DNA of 64,000 bases, from the NCBI RefSeq assembly GCF_000400715.1, contig NZ_KE007347.1, positions 1-64,000 of the forward strand, written 5' to 3'. Source of the stretch: Acinetobacter genomosp. 15BJ (GTDB lineage: Bacteria; Pseudomonadota; Gammaproteobacteria; Pseudomonadales; Moraxellaceae). Positions 15,463 through 23,995 of this stretch are shown here, piece after piece. Position numbers and translations under genes: made by a program. The notes beneath the pieces were generated by a model that saw nothing but the letters and a program-made list of their open reading frames with translations, searched no databases and was not told the origin of the DNA. Position 1 is the stretch's first letter, and each line of letters starts with the position of its first letter.

Positions 15463-16565
15463 GCAAATACACACCGAATTCATTCCAGGTAACCAATGCG
15501 TTTGTTGATGAGGCAATGAATAAGATATCAGATCCCGCGGTTAAGATTTATCTAATCATTAACCGTAAGACACGCGGCTGGAATAAGGAGGAGGATGCAC
15601 TATCTATATCTCAATTAGAGAAGCTATCAGGGAAAAGTCGCCCTACAGTTGTTAAATGTACCACTGAGTTGGTTAAGGTTGGCCTAGTAAAGTTACATAA
15701 GAAATCTGAGCATGGAAATGTATTTTCATTAACCGATAATTATAACGTTGGGACCTTGATTAATTTCCCCGGTAAAAGCGGCGTATTGGTTCAGGCATTC
15801 AGCTTATTTAATGGTCAGCTAGTTAAAACGTTTAACTACCAGAAGCTTGTTCCAAAAAAATCCAACAGAGGCAGAAAAAGCAAAAAACCTCGCTTAAATT
15901 TTCCGCATAAATCAAACTTGCTAGTTAAAGCGTTTAACTACCTTGAATCACCTAGCCAGTTAAACCGTTTAACCCCTGCTAGTAAAAGCGTTTTACCTTT
16001 ACTAGTTAAAGCGTTTAACACACAAAACACACTATCAAAACACACTAATCAAAATAAAAAAAATAAGTGGTTTATTTTTGAAAATTTGAAAAGTGAAATT
16101 CTTTCGATCGACAACTCAATCGATACCAACGAGATTTTTAATGCGGATTGGTTTAACCGTGAATACAACAACTTCGTTGGCTTCAATGAAAACCGCAATC
16201 ACTCAGATAAGGCGATGGTTACTTTCTTCGCGGAGTGGATGCTAAAAGCACGTGCCAAATACGCGAAGATGAAAACACCGGCACAACGTTTTTCTGAAAA
16301 CAAAAATTCCAATGGCCAGCAATCACTTTCTGAAAACACAGTACCTGAGGTAATTAATTTTGCCTCTGACAAGCAGCTGTACACATTCGCAAGACAATTG
16401 GTTTTTCATCCCGAGTTCAAAAATTCATTTTGTGGTCGTGGCGAAGATTGGCAGGATGCGGCAAAACGCATGGCCACACTGCTATCAGATCCAGTCAAAC
16501 AAAAACCATATATCCCATATTTATTCGAGTTGGGCTTTAAACCGACCAAAGGAGCTGCAGCATGA
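15459..16565 (+). CDS. O-like phage replication initiator
   Basis: 368 residues. The N-terminal 110 (NSFQVTNAFVDEAMNKISDP, RKTRGWNKEEDALSISQLEK, SRPTVVKCTTELVKVGLV) are the winged-helix origin-binding domain of lambda O-type proteins. The middle of the gene carries five 18-bp iterons followed by an AT-rich stretch, as the lambda origin does within O. The C-terminal half (about 230-368) would recruit the host helicase loader; no phage helicase or DnaC-like gene follows. The iterons encode recurring LVKAFN peptides. Confidence 0.8.
   Translation: MSKYTPNSFQVTNAFVDEAMNKISDPAVKIYLIINRKTRGWNKEEDALSISQLEKLSGKSRPTVVKCTTELVKVGLVKLHKKSEHGNVFSLTDNYNVGTLINFPGKSGVLVQAFSLFNGQLVKTFNYQKLVPKKSNRGRKSKKPRLNFPHKSNLLVKAFNYLESPSQLNRLTPASKSVLPLLVKAFNTQNTLSKHTNQNKKNKWFIFENLKSEILSIDNSIDTNEIFNADWFNREYNNFVGFNENRNHSDKAMVTFFAEWMLKARAKYAKMKTPAQRFSENKNSNGQQSLSENTVPEVINFASDKQLYTFARQLVFHPEFKNSFCGRGEDWQDAAKRMATLLSDPVKQKPYIPYLFELGFKPTKGAAA
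15819..16019. repeat. Five iterons: probable phage replication origin
   Basis: Consensus CTAGTTAAAGCGTTTAAC at 15819-15836, 15921-15938, 15956-15973, 15979-15996 and 16002-16019 (one or two substitutions in most). The core GTTAAA-GCG-TTTAAC is a dyad. An A-rich stretch (16020-16080) follows as a likely unwinding element. Confidence 0.75.
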
Positions 16566-17089
16566 TTAATTTAAATACGCCTGCAGGTATTCAAAACCTG
16601 AAAGCGATCGTTCAAGAGTTTGATGCTTGTTTGTATGTCGAGCGCGATTACTTCTTTGATAAACACTACACGCTGGTCCAATGCGAGGCAGACATTGAAA
16701 AAATACGTGCTGCAGTGAAAGCGGCTGAATTGCGCAAAGGGGTCCAGATCAAAGTTGATTTCTCACACGTACCAGACAAAGGGATGCGCCGTATTAGATT
16801 CAAGGGCCATGGTGTTGTCGATCGTTGTGAAGATGGCCGTGTATTTGGTCGATTGGATGATGGCAGACCATTTTGCTGTTTCGTTTCTGATGTCGATCTC
16901 TTAGATCCAGACGCAGTAGCCAACAAACCAAAGGGCTATGCAGAAATGATGATTTTGCGCAGTGCATATGTGCAGGGCAATAGATCACCTGAGGCAAAAC
17001 AAGCAAATAGCCAATACATGCTGATCCGCAGGAAAGGGCTTTTAAGCCAGGTTAAAAAAATGGCTGAATATTTGGGAGATGGACCATGA
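16562..17089 (+). CDS. Hypothetical early phage protein (175 aa)
   Basis: Not recognised. A beta-rich centre (MRRIRFKGHGVVDRCEDGRV) sits between helical ends. ATGA overlaps on both sides place it firmly in the rightward early operon. Confidence 0.6.
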   Translation: MINLNTPAGIQNLKAIVQEFDACLYVERDYFFDKHYTLVQCEADIEKIRAAVKAAELRKGVQIKVDFSHVPDKGMRRIRFKGHGVVDRCEDGRVFGRLDDGRPFCCFVSDVDLLDPDAVANKPKGYAEMMILRSAYVQGNRSPEAKQANSQYMLIRRKGLLSQVKKMAEYLGDGP

Positions 17090-17688
17090 AATTATCAAAA
17101 TCTCAAAGAGAAAATTTAAAGCAAAAGTTTGGTGGTTATTGTGCCTATTGTGGTGATGAATTGGGCGGAAAATGGCATCCAGATCATTTAATTGCAGTAG
17201 TCAGAGATTTAACTACAGGAAAGCCTACTAAGCCTGAAAATGATGTTTATGAAAATCTAATGCCTGCATGCACGCCGTGCAACCACAACAAGCGATCAAT
17301 GTCGCTTGAATCATGGCGAGATCTATTAACTCATTATCGTGATGTACAGGTAATTCGAGATTGCTCTCAAATTCGCCACTTACTCCGTTTTGGTTTAGTC
17401 CAATTTATTCAAAAGCCAGTTGTCTTTCATTTCGAGAAATGGATGGAGCAGCCAAAGAGTAAGTATAACTGGTCAATAATTCCTGAGCACGTTCAATTCA
17501 TGGCAACTGATGAAGATGGCATGGCATGTGGTTGGTTAGTGAAGCCACAAATCATGGGCGATGCTTGGAGACACCAGTCTCATCTTTCAGCCTTTTTCAA
17601 TATCGATCGCAGAAGCAATTATTTAAATCATTATCGTGGAGACTGGAAAGATTCTCTTGAGCAACGTCCAGAGGAGAAAAGCCAGTGA
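17086..17688 (+). CDS. HNH endonuclease with zinc site
   Basis: 200 residues. Two Cys pairs (CAYC near 18 and CTPC near 64) flank the HNH core: HPDHLIAV, then ENLMPACTPCNHNKRSM. This is the McrA/HNH_5-like layout of small phage nucleases. It is the second HNH protein of the prophage and unrelated in detail to the one at 6988-7593. Location before a RuvC-like gene suggests a role in replication or recombination intermediates, or homing. Confidence 0.8.
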   Translation: MKLSKSQRENLKQKFGGYCAYCGDELGGKWHPDHLIAVVRDLTTGKPTKPENDVYENLMPACTPCNHNKRSMSLESWRDLLTHYRDVQVIRDCSQIRHLLRFGLVQFIQKPVVFHFEKWMEQPKSKYNWSIIPEHVQFMATDEDGMACGWLVKPQIMGDAWRHQSHLSAFFNIDRRSNYLNHYRGDWKDSLEQRPEEKSQ

Positions 17689-17906
17689 ACACAATACAAA
17701 CCCAAGAAAAATGCCAACACGGTTATGACGTTGCATGCCTGTTTTGCGGTTTTGGCACCATAAATGGTCAGCGCGTTTATCACTCATGGGCCAAAGAACG
17801 CCCGATTTCTCGTAGACGTAAACGCAAATTAAGCAAGCAAGGTAAAACCGTTTACTGGTCCAAGCATTTAGAACAATACGTTTATGTGATGGGAGATAAA
17901 GCATGA
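17685..17906 (+). CDS. Small hypothetical protein with Cys/His motif (73 aa)
   Basis: Starts with GTG overlapping the previous stop (GTGA). CQHGYDVACLFCGFG gives a C-x7-C-x2-C pattern, and the basic stretch RRRKRKLSKQGK follows. Possibly a zinc-binding nucleic-acid protein; not recognised. Confidence 0.55.
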   Translation: MNTIQTQEKCQHGYDVACLFCGFGTINGQRVYHSWAKERPISRRRKRKLSKQGKTVYWSKHLEQYVYVMGDKA

Positions 17907-18331
17907 TTCGAGTCGGTATCGATTGCGGCGTTAAGACAGGTTTTGCTGTGGCCACCAAAGGTGTTTTGAATCGAGTTGAGACATTGACGATTACAAAGGC
18001 GATGGAAGCGGTCAAAGAGCTTCATGGTCAAGATCCTGATTTAGTTGTTCGTATTGAGGATGCACGTTTGCGCACTTGGTTCGGATCTGCAGATGCGCGA
18101 CAAGCTAAGTCGGGGGCTGGTGTACGTGAGGGCGTAGGATCTGTTAATCGTGACTGCAGTATTTGGGAGCAATTCTGTAAAGAGCAGGGTATTAAATTTG
18201 ATTTGGTACATCCAGCAGCAAACATGACAAAAACCAAAGATGCATATTTTAAAAAAATAACTGGCTGGGTAGGCATAACAAGCGAGCACAGCCGCGATGC
18301 AGCAATGTTAATTTTCGGACGGTTGAAATGA
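17903..18331 (+). CDS. RuvC-like Holliday junction resolvase
   Basis: 142 residues. RNase H-fold motifs: VGIDCGVKTGFA (first Asp, residue 6), RIEDAR with acidic residues (about 50), and SEHSRDAAMLIF (last acidic residue) at the C-terminus. Size and motif order fit phage RuvC-type resolvases that process branched DNA before packaging. ATGA overlap with the gene before. Confidence 0.75.
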   Translation: MIRVGIDCGVKTGFAVATKGVLNRVETLTITKAMEAVKELHGQDPDLVVRIEDARLRTWFGSADARQAKSGAGVREGVGSVNRDCSIWEQFCKEQGIKFDLVHPAANMTKTKDAYFKKITGWVGITSEHSRDAAMLIFGRLK

Positions 18332-18489
18332 GACAGAAAAATAATGATTGGTTGTTAATTATTGCATTCATCATATTCGCCATCGTTGTTGTGGCGGTAA
18401 ATACATGGAACACGGTTCAAGTTTGTAAAGGTCAAGAGGTGTATTGGGTTAATGGAACTCAATTCACATGTAAGTTTTTTAAGCAGTAG
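18328..18489 (+). CDS. Small membrane protein (53 aa)
   Basis: Starts with ATGA overlap behind the resolvase. One strongly hydrophobic segment (LLIIAFIIFAIVVVAV, about residues 9-24) and a short C-terminal part with two Cys. Not recognised. The overlap and lack of any other gene in the space support it. Confidence 0.55.
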   Translation: MRQKNNDWLLIIAFIIFAIVVVAVNTWNTVQVCKGQEVYWVNGTQFTCKFFKQ

Positions 18490-18500
18490 GAGCGCAATGT

Positions 18501-19256
18501 ATGTTAGTTGAAAAGTTTGATTTTTTGGAGTTGTTGCGTCTTGCTATTGCTCAAAGTGAGGGTAAAGGAAAAATTACTAAAAGCGTTGTACTTGGTGAAA
18601 TGACCTTGTTATCACCAGGTGCAAAGTTGTGGGCAGAACTTCTCCTTGAGCGCGTTGATTTTGAGAGGATTGCTATCATCACACCCGCAGAGGAACAGAC
18701 CGAGTTATTTATCAGTAAATATGACTTTAACTATCAAGTTGAACGCCGTATAGAAGATAAGCCAGGGAAAGTGGAGTTTAAGACTGGTGAAATCAAATCA
18801 GCTTTGTTTTTTAAAGTCCGCAACAAGATGGCCAGAATCATTCACCAGGAAATGATCAAAAAAAACTTTAAGCCCAATAATCCACAAGGATCTTTAGAGA
18901 ACGTGGCCAAAGCTATGTCAGAGGTTGTTTTGCGCGGCCATTTATTTGTAAAAGCAATGTGCCCGCCGTGCCAGGGCTTAGGTAAATTAGAAATTTTTGA
19001 TAGCAAAAATAATCCAGCCAGTACCAAGTTTTGCCAAAAATGTGAGGGCACAGGAAAGCGACCTTATACACTTAAAGAAAAAATAGACATTGCTCATCTA
19101 ACAATTACCAAGACTGCGTACATCAAGAGTTATCAAAAATATGAGCAACTTGGGGAGTCTATAGTTGCAGAGTGGGAGAATCAGATCCGGGACAAATTGG
19201 CTAAGTCATTTCATTTTGAGTTTAACGATTCAAATCAAGTTGCATCATTTGCTTGA
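18501..19256 (+). CDS. Q-like late antitermination protein
   Basis: 251 residues. The centre has a DnaJ-like zinc motif CPPCQGLGK ... CQKCEGTGK (about 155-190), as in the phage antitermination protein family (Q of phages 82/21). It is the last gene of the early operon, directly followed by a strong promoter, a hairpin-rich leader and terminators, which is exactly where Q and its target lie in lambdoid phages. Its stop codon overlaps the -35 box of that promoter. Confidence 0.7.
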   Translation: MLVEKFDFLELLRLAIAQSEGKGKITKSVVLGEMTLLSPGAKLWAELLLERVDFERIAIITPAEEQTELFISKYDFNYQVERRIEDKPGKVEFKTGEIKSALFFKVRNKMARIIHQEMIKKNFKPNNPQGSLENVAKAMSEVVLRGHLFVKAMCPPCQGLGKLEIFDSKNNPASTKFCQKCEGTGKRPYTLKEKIDIAHLTITKTAYIKSYQKYEQLGESIVAEWENQIRDKLAKSFHFEFNDSNQVASFA

Positions 19257-19282
19257 CAGCAAGGTATACAGTTCAGTATAAG
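19253..19282 (+). promoter_or_regulatory. Probable late promoter PR'
   Basis: TTGACA (19253-19258), 18-bp spacer, TATAAG (19277-19282): the best sigma-70 promoter in the prophage. It overlaps the end of the Q-like gene and precedes two terminators. Confidence 0.75.
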
Positions 19283-19332
19283 TATTTCTAAAATGGGCGT
19301 TTTATTAATTAGATGCCCTCAAAGGTTTCCAA

Positions 19333-19356
19333 AGCTCGCATATGCGGGCTTTTTTT
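19333..19356 (+). terminator. First terminator in the late leader (tR'-like)
   Basis: AGCTCGC-ATAT-GCGGGCT stem with one G-U pair, followed by seven T. About 45 bases after the expected late start site. Confidence 0.8.
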
Positions 19357-19380
19357 ATGTCTGGTATAACCTAGCGAACT

Positions 19381-19509
19381 CCGTAGAAGGGTTTATTTTC
19401 TACGGGGCCTTATGCACCTTGGGCAAGAGCATATTGAATAAATTGCCCACCCTTTCAACCCTCACTCGCAGTAGCGCAATGCGAGTCAACTAGCCGAGCG
19501 TATTTCGGC
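19381..19509 (+). ncRNA. Structured late leader with four consecutive hairpins
   Basis: Between the two terminators lie CCGTAGAA/TTCTACGG (19381-19405), GGGCAA/TTGCCC (19421-19448), ACTCGCA/TGCGAGT (19464-19486) and GCCGA/TCGGC (19493-19509). All stems are perfect. There is no ORF with an RBS. It could be an antitermination RNA, a small RNA made from PR', or a processed leader. No tRNA cloverleaf fits. Confidence 0.5.
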
Positions 19510-19516
19510 ACATGAA

Positions 19517-19553
19517 AGCCCCGCTAACATACTAGTTACTGCGGGGCTTTTTA
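19517..19553 (+). terminator. Second terminator in the late leader
   Basis: Perfect 8-bp stem AGCCCCGC / GCGGGGCT with a 16-base loop, then TTTTATTTTT. Ends 20 bp before the first late gene, which would need antitermination to be expressed. Confidence 0.85.
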
Positions 19554-19574
19554 TTTTTCCTGTTTGGAGAAACC

Positions 19575-19847
19575 ATGGATCGAAATATTGATAAAGAGAT
19601 TCGGGAAACCGAGCAAGAATTAAAGCATGTAGGTAGTTGTACAACCAAGGGCCTAACAGCCGAACAGATCGCTCAACTAGATGAGCGATTTTTTTTGGCC
19701 ATTAAAAAATTATCCTGGCTTAAAGGTCGCCGTGATGTGAGGGTATTTGAATGGAAGCCAATCAATATTTTCAACTTACAAGGAAACGAGAGCATAAAAC
19801 AAAGCCACGTTTCAAGCCATTGCCGAAAGCGAATGAAAAATACTTAG
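19575..19847 (+). CDS. First late-region small protein (90 aa), hypothetical
   Basis: Good RBS (GGAG, seven bases). The first 60 residues are helical and charged (NIDKEIRETEQELKHV, ERFFLAIKKLSWLKGRRDVR). The last 30 residues overlap the next gene by 97 bp and look like out-of-frame sequence, so the ancestral gene may have ended earlier. Not recognised. Confidence 0.55.
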   Translation: MDRNIDKEIRETEQELKHVGSCTTKGLTAEQIAQLDERFFLAIKKLSWLKGRRDVRVFEWKPINIFNLQGNESIKQSHVSSHCRKRMKNT

Positions 19848-20212
19848 AAGCTTTTGAGGATATGGAGCGAGCCTTACAGATTTTGGAAATTAAATATGAA
19901 ACATTGTTCCAGTTTAAATCAACCAAACATTGGCGCTTTGATTTCCATTTAATTGAGTTTCGAATCCTAGTTGAAATAGCGGGTGGACCTTGGTCTGCAG
20001 GTCGGAAAAGAAAACAGTTTTCACATGATGCTGATCGTGAATACACCGCATATGAAATGGGATTTACTATCGTACGGTTAGAGTCAGCCGCAAGATTTAA
20101 AATTAATGAAGCGGGGCCATTACAGATACAAGCTAGCTTTGCACAGCAATGGCTTAAAAATTTAAAGAGGCATACATTTAATGAGCCAAATAAGACCATT
20201 TCCACCGACTGA
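19751..20212 (+). CDS. DUF559/VSR-like endonuclease-fold protein
   Basis: 153 residues. Residues about 60-110 show the restriction-endonuclease fold of small phage nucleases: WRFDFHLIEFRILVEIAGGP, then RKQFSHDADREYTAYEMGF and IVRLES. The D-(x)n-E-x-x-G pattern matches DUF559/VSR-like proteins. RBS GAGGG lies before the ATG. It may process DNA during packaging or recombination. It overlaps the next gene by 32 bp. Confidence 0.7.
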   Translation: MEANQYFQLTRKREHKTKPRFKPLPKANEKYLEAFEDMERALQILEIKYETLFQFKSTKHWRFDFHLIEFRILVEIAGGPWSAGRKRKQFSHDADREYTAYEMGFTIVRLESAARFKINEAGPLQIQASFAQQWLKNLKRHTFNEPNKTISTD

Positions 20213-20822
20213 CTTGATCGATCAAGCTGATAGTGAGGAAGCAATACGCCTTGCACCTGCACCAGATCTTATGCAGTGGGTAATTGATAATTTTCTTACT
20301 ATAGGTGGACCATTGCACAATCCTGATCATGATCATATCGCTGAGTTATTACATGATTGTGAGGGATTTTTAGCATTTGCATGGGCATCACAGGCATGTA
20401 CTGTAAAAAAACAAATGGTGTCTGGCCAATGTGAGAAAGTCATGTTTAACGTTGGTGGATGGCGAAAAGCACGACAAGAGCAACAGATGCGAGACTGGTT
20501 CGGTTATGTACCATCTTATTTGATCACTATCGATGCCAGTTTTTGCGAGCAATCCAGCGATAGAGATTTTTGTGCTTTGATTGAACATGAGCTATATCAC
20601 ATCGGCGTGGAACGTGATGAGGATGGCGAGCCTCTCTACAGTGACATGACAGGGTTACCAAAGCATTATTTGGCTGGCCACGATGTTGAGGAGTTTGTCG
20701 GTGTGGTCAAACGATGGGGAGCAAGCGAGAATGTTAAGCGACTAGTAGAAGTCGCAAAGCAAGCGCCGTTTGTATCAGATGTAAATATTTCCAAGTGCTG
20801 TGGGACTTGTCTTATTAATTGA
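20181..20822 (+). CDS. Putative phage metallopeptidase
   Basis: 213 residues. HELYH in FCALIEHELYHIGVERDEDG (about 130-150) is a zincin HExxH motif, and the spacing to GHDVEEF offers further ligands. The arrangement matches the putative phage metallopeptidase family often found between early genes and the terminase. Target unknown. Confidence 0.75.
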   Translation: MSQIRPFPPTDLIDQADSEEAIRLAPAPDLMQWVIDNFLTIGGPLHNPDHDHIAELLHDCEGFLAFAWASQACTVKKQMVSGQCEKVMFNVGGWRKARQEQQMRDWFGYVPSYLITIDASFCEQSSDRDFCALIEHELYHIGVERDEDGEPLYSDMTGLPKHYLAGHDVEEFVGVVKRWGASENVKRLVEVAKQAPFVSDVNISKCCGTCLIN

Positions 20823-20881
20823 GCCATTAGGTTCATTTTTTTTGCCTATTTTGTTGTACCTAGTTGTACGAGGTTGAGCAC

Positions 20882-21334
20882 ATGGCAGCATTAAAAGAGC
20901 CAGTAAAAATATTTATTGTTCAAGCTCTTGCGTGCCGTGATACACCTCAGCAAGTAGTTGATCACGTCAAACAAGAATTTGATATCGAAATTAGTCGTAG
21001 CCAATGCCAGGCATATGATCCAACAAAATATTCTGGAAAGAATTTAAGTGAAAAGTATGTTCAACTTTTTAATGAAACACGTAAAAAGTTTGACGATGGG
21101 CTTATAGATATACCAATTGCAAGTAAGCATTACCGCATGAGGCAATATGACAAGTTGCTAAATAAGGTAAAAAATATCCCGATGGCATTAAAGATCATGG
21201 AGCAAGCTGCAAAGGATAGCGGAGGCCAATTCACGAACAAAATTGAAAATTCAATTAAAAATGAAATTTCATATCCATCAGGTTTAGGACATTTCTATGG
21301 AAGAAAATCTACCGACTCTGAATCCAGTTCTTGA
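20882..21334 (+). CDS. Terminase small subunit-like protein (DUF2280)
   Basis: 150 residues. Contains an HTH-type N-terminus (FIVQALACRDTPQQVVDHVK) and the typical DUF2280 continuation (YDPTKYSGKNLSEKYVQLFN). DUF2280 proteins sit directly before terL in many Acinetobacter and Pseudomonas phages and are taken as small terminases. The ATG at 20882 has GAGG at eight bases; a TTG at 20864 is unlikely. Overlaps terL by 38 bp. Confidence 0.75.
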   Translation: MAALKEPVKIFIVQALACRDTPQQVVDHVKQEFDIEISRSQCQAYDPTKYSGKNLSEKYVQLFNETRKKFDDGLIDIPIASKHYRMRQYDKLLNKVKNIPMALKIMEQAAKDSGGQFTNKIENSIKNEISYPSGLGHFYGRKSTDSESSS

Positions 21335-22661
21335 GGATTTCTGGTTGGAGCCAGCGCGTAATAAAGTCTTATACGGCGGGCGGTTTTCATCAAAGTCATG
21401 GGATGCTGCTGGATTCTCAATATTTCTTGCAGATAATTATAAATTGCGCGTCCTATGTGCTCGTCAATTTCAGAACAAAATAGAGGAGTCTGTTTATTCA
21501 CTTCTTAAGGTTCAGATTGAGCGATTTGGTCTTAAAGATCGATTCAGAATATTGAATAACAAAATTGAGAATATTCACACTGGCGCTGAGTTTTTGTTTT
21601 ACGGTCTATGGCGCAACATTGATGAGATTAAATCATTAGAGGGTGTTGATATATGTTGGCTGGAAGAGGCGCACAATATATCAAAGGAGCAGTGGGAAAT
21701 TTTAGAGCCGACTATCCGTAAGGAGCATTCACAGTTTTGGATTGTATTTAATCCAAAGTTGACCACTGATTTTGTATATCGCCGTTTCGTGACCAATCCG
21801 CCGCCTAATACAGTGGTCCGTAAAATTAACTATCCAGATAATCCGTTCCTTTCTCAAACAGCTCTTGCTATTGCTGCTGCAGCAAAAGAGGAGGATGAGG
21901 ATAACTACAACCATATCTATTTAGGTTATGCAAAAGAGGATGATGATTCAGTCATTATCAAACGTAGTTGGATCTTGGCTAGTATTGATGCTCATCTAGA
22001 ATTAGGTTTTGAAGGCCTAGGTACCAAGAGAGTAGGTTTTGACGTTGCTGATGATGGCGATGATAAATGTGCTAATGCATTAAGTCATGGATCTATCTTG
22101 CATGATGTAGATGAATGGAAAGGGCTTGAAGATGAGCTCTTAACAAGTTGCACCCGTACTTATACGTTAGCAGAAAAGCATCAAGCTAGAATAATTTATG
22201 ACTCAATTGGTGTGGGGGCCACATCAGGATCTAAGTTTAAAGAATTAAACGCTCAAAGGAATTTACACATTAAATATCTAAAGTTTAATGCGGCTGATGC
22301 AGTACACAATCCGGAAGGCGTTTATGACGGGACTCAGGTTAAAAATAAAGACATGTTCTACAACCTGAAAGCACAGTCCTGGTGGTTATTGGCAGATCGG
22401 TTTAGAAATACCTATAACGCCATTAAGAAAGGTCATAAGTATCCTATTGATAAATTAATCAGTATCTCAAGCGAATGCTCACACCTTGAGCAATTAATGG
22501 ATGAGCTATCAGCGCCAAGGCGACAATTTGCAGATGATGGACGTGTAAAGGTAGAGAGTAAAAAGGATTTAAAGAAACGCGGTGTAGAAAGTCCTAACGT
22601 TGCAGATGCAGTTGTAATGACTTTTGCGCCTACCGCTCATGCGTCCACAGTATTTGATTAG
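21297..22661 (+). CDS. Terminase large subunit
   Basis: 454 residues of the PBSX/Terminase_3 family. The Walker A variant GGRFSSKSW (about 23-31), Walker B VDICWLEEAHN (about 117-127), coupling motif FWIVFNPK, and nuclease domain acidic motifs GFDVADDGDDK (about 246), IIYDSIGVGA (about 300) and PNVADAVVMTF are all visible. The protein cuts and translocates phage DNA into the procapsid. A headful (pac) or cos mode cannot be decided from sequence. Confidence 0.95.
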   Translation: MEENLPTLNPVLEDFWLEPARNKVLYGGRFSSKSWDAAGFSIFLADNYKLRVLCARQFQNKIEESVYSLLKVQIERFGLKDRFRILNNKIENIHTGAEFLFYGLWRNIDEIKSLEGVDICWLEEAHNISKEQWEILEPTIRKEHSQFWIVFNPKLTTDFVYRRFVTNPPPNTVVRKINYPDNPFLSQTALAIAAAAKEEDEDNYNHIYLGYAKEDDDSVIIKRSWILASIDAHLELGFEGLGTKRVGFDVADDGDDKCANALSHGSILHDVDEWKGLEDELLTSCTRTYTLAEKHQARIIYDSIGVGATSGSKFKELNAQRNLHIKYLKFNAADAVHNPEGVYDGTQVKNKDMFYNLKAQSWWLLADRFRNTYNAIKKGHKYPIDKLISISSECSHLEQLMDELSAPRRQFADDGRVKVESKKDLKKRGVESPNVADAVVMTFAPTAHASTVFD

Positions 22662-22669
22662 GAAAATAT

Positions 22670-23995
22670 ATGTCTGAGACTAAAAAGCCCGATGCTATTG
22701 GCGATGCTGGGGCATATACGAATTTTGTTTCCAATATTGGTACAGAGCGTGATAAGGCATCACATGGACATTTCGTAAACAAAGTTATTCCAGATGATCA
22801 ACTTGAAGCGGTTTATCAACATTGGTTAGCCAAGCGGATTGTAAACCGTCCTGCTAGTGACATGTTGAGAGCAGGTTGGTTTTATGAAGGGATTCAGGAT
22901 AAAGACTTGGCAAAGCTTGAGGAGGCCTGTAAGCGTTTTAATTTTGACAATGTCCTGTTGTCTAGTTTGGTGTTATCTCGCTTGTACGGCGTTGCATATA
23001 TCCTGTTAGGTACCGTCGATGGAGGCAACCTAGATCAGCCTTTTGATTTAAACAAATTGGGAATAGGCCGTTTAGAGTTCTTTACTGTACTTAAGAAAAA
23101 GTATCTTAAAGCCGATACCACTAAATATTTACCTCCAAGCAAATGTGGTGGCCAGCTAAAACAACCTGAGTTTTATAAACTTAAACTCGATGGAGCAGTT
23201 GAGCAGAGGATTCACTACACGCGTTTGATTAAGCTTTGCCATGCTGATGTGGTTAATGAAGAGCCGCAAAGTATTTTGCAAGAAGTCTACGAAGATTTGC
23301 TTGATCATGCTGCAGTTAAAAAGGGTTCAGCCAGTCTGGTCCATGAATCAAAAATCGATGTGATCAGTACACCAGGATTAGTGGACAAAATCAGGGACGA
23401 TATGAAGGCAGTAGCTGAACGATTCTTGAGTGTAGGCCTGTTAAAGAGCCTTAACGGTATGATCGTTTTAGATAAGGAAGAAGAATACGACTCTAAGACC
23501 TATAACTTTGCGGGTCTGCCAGACATGATGCGTGAGTTCTCTATTCAAGCGTCTGGTGCAGCTGATATCCCTTATACGATTTTGTTTGGCCAATCACCTG
23601 CTGGCATGAATGCCACTGGTGAACATGACACCCGCAACTATTACGACAGCATAGCCACAAAGCAAACATGGATGCTTAAGCCCTTCATGTTGCAGCTTTT
23701 AGATGTGATCTGCCAGACCACTTTTGGACGATTGATACCAGAGCTTGGGGTTGTTTTTAACCCATTATGGCAACTAGACGCTAAAGTCCGATCCGAAGTG
23801 GAAAAGGCCAATGCTGAGCGGGATGCTAAATATCTCGATATGGGTGTTATTACTGAGCCACAGATTGCACGTCAGCTTTTAATTGACGAGGTTTACTCTG
23901 TGATTGATGAAGCCCATATCAAGCAACTTGAATTAATGGTGACGCCAGATGACGACAATAATCAAGATTCTGAAACCCCACCTGCAGGAAAGTAA
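22670..23995 (+). CDS. Portal protein (DUF1073 type)
   Basis: 441 residues. Conserved features of this portal family: the N-terminal clip region with QHWLAKRIVNRPASDMLRAG (about 43-62), SRLYGVAYILLG, the stretch FAGLPDMMREFSIQASGAAD and IPYTILFGQSPAGMNATGEH near the C-terminal third. Located directly after terL, eight bp apart. Forms the dodecameric vertex ring for DNA passage. Confidence 0.9.
   Translation: MSETKKPDAIGDAGAYTNFVSNIGTERDKASHGHFVNKVIPDDQLEAVYQHWLAKRIVNRPASDMLRAGWFYEGIQDKDLAKLEEACKRFNFDNVLLSSLVLSRLYGVAYILLGTVDGGNLDQPFDLNKLGIGRLEFFTVLKKKYLKADTTKYLPPSKCGGQLKQPEFYKLKLDGAVEQRIHYTRLIKLCHADVVNEEPQSILQEVYEDLLDHAAVKKGSASLVHESKIDVISTPGLVDKIRDDMKAVAERFLSVGLLKSLNGMIVLDKEEEYDSKTYNFAGLPDMMREFSIQASGAADIPYTILFGQSPAGMNATGEHDTRNYYDSIATKQTWMLKPFMLQLLDVICQTTFGRLIPELGVVFNPLWQLDAKVRSEVEKANAERDAKYLDMGVITEPQIARQLLIDEVYSVIDEAHIKQLELMVTPDDDNNQDSETPPAGK

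Noticed and set aside
15819..16019. CRISPR-like spaced repeats
   Set aside because: Repeats of 18 bp with irregular and very short spacers, lying in frame within a replication gene; they fit phage origin iterons, not a CRISPR array.
19360..19516. tRNA gene in the late leader
   Set aside because: Several hairpins occur, but no T-arm GTTCRA motif, acceptor pairing or CCA end could be arranged into a cloverleaf.
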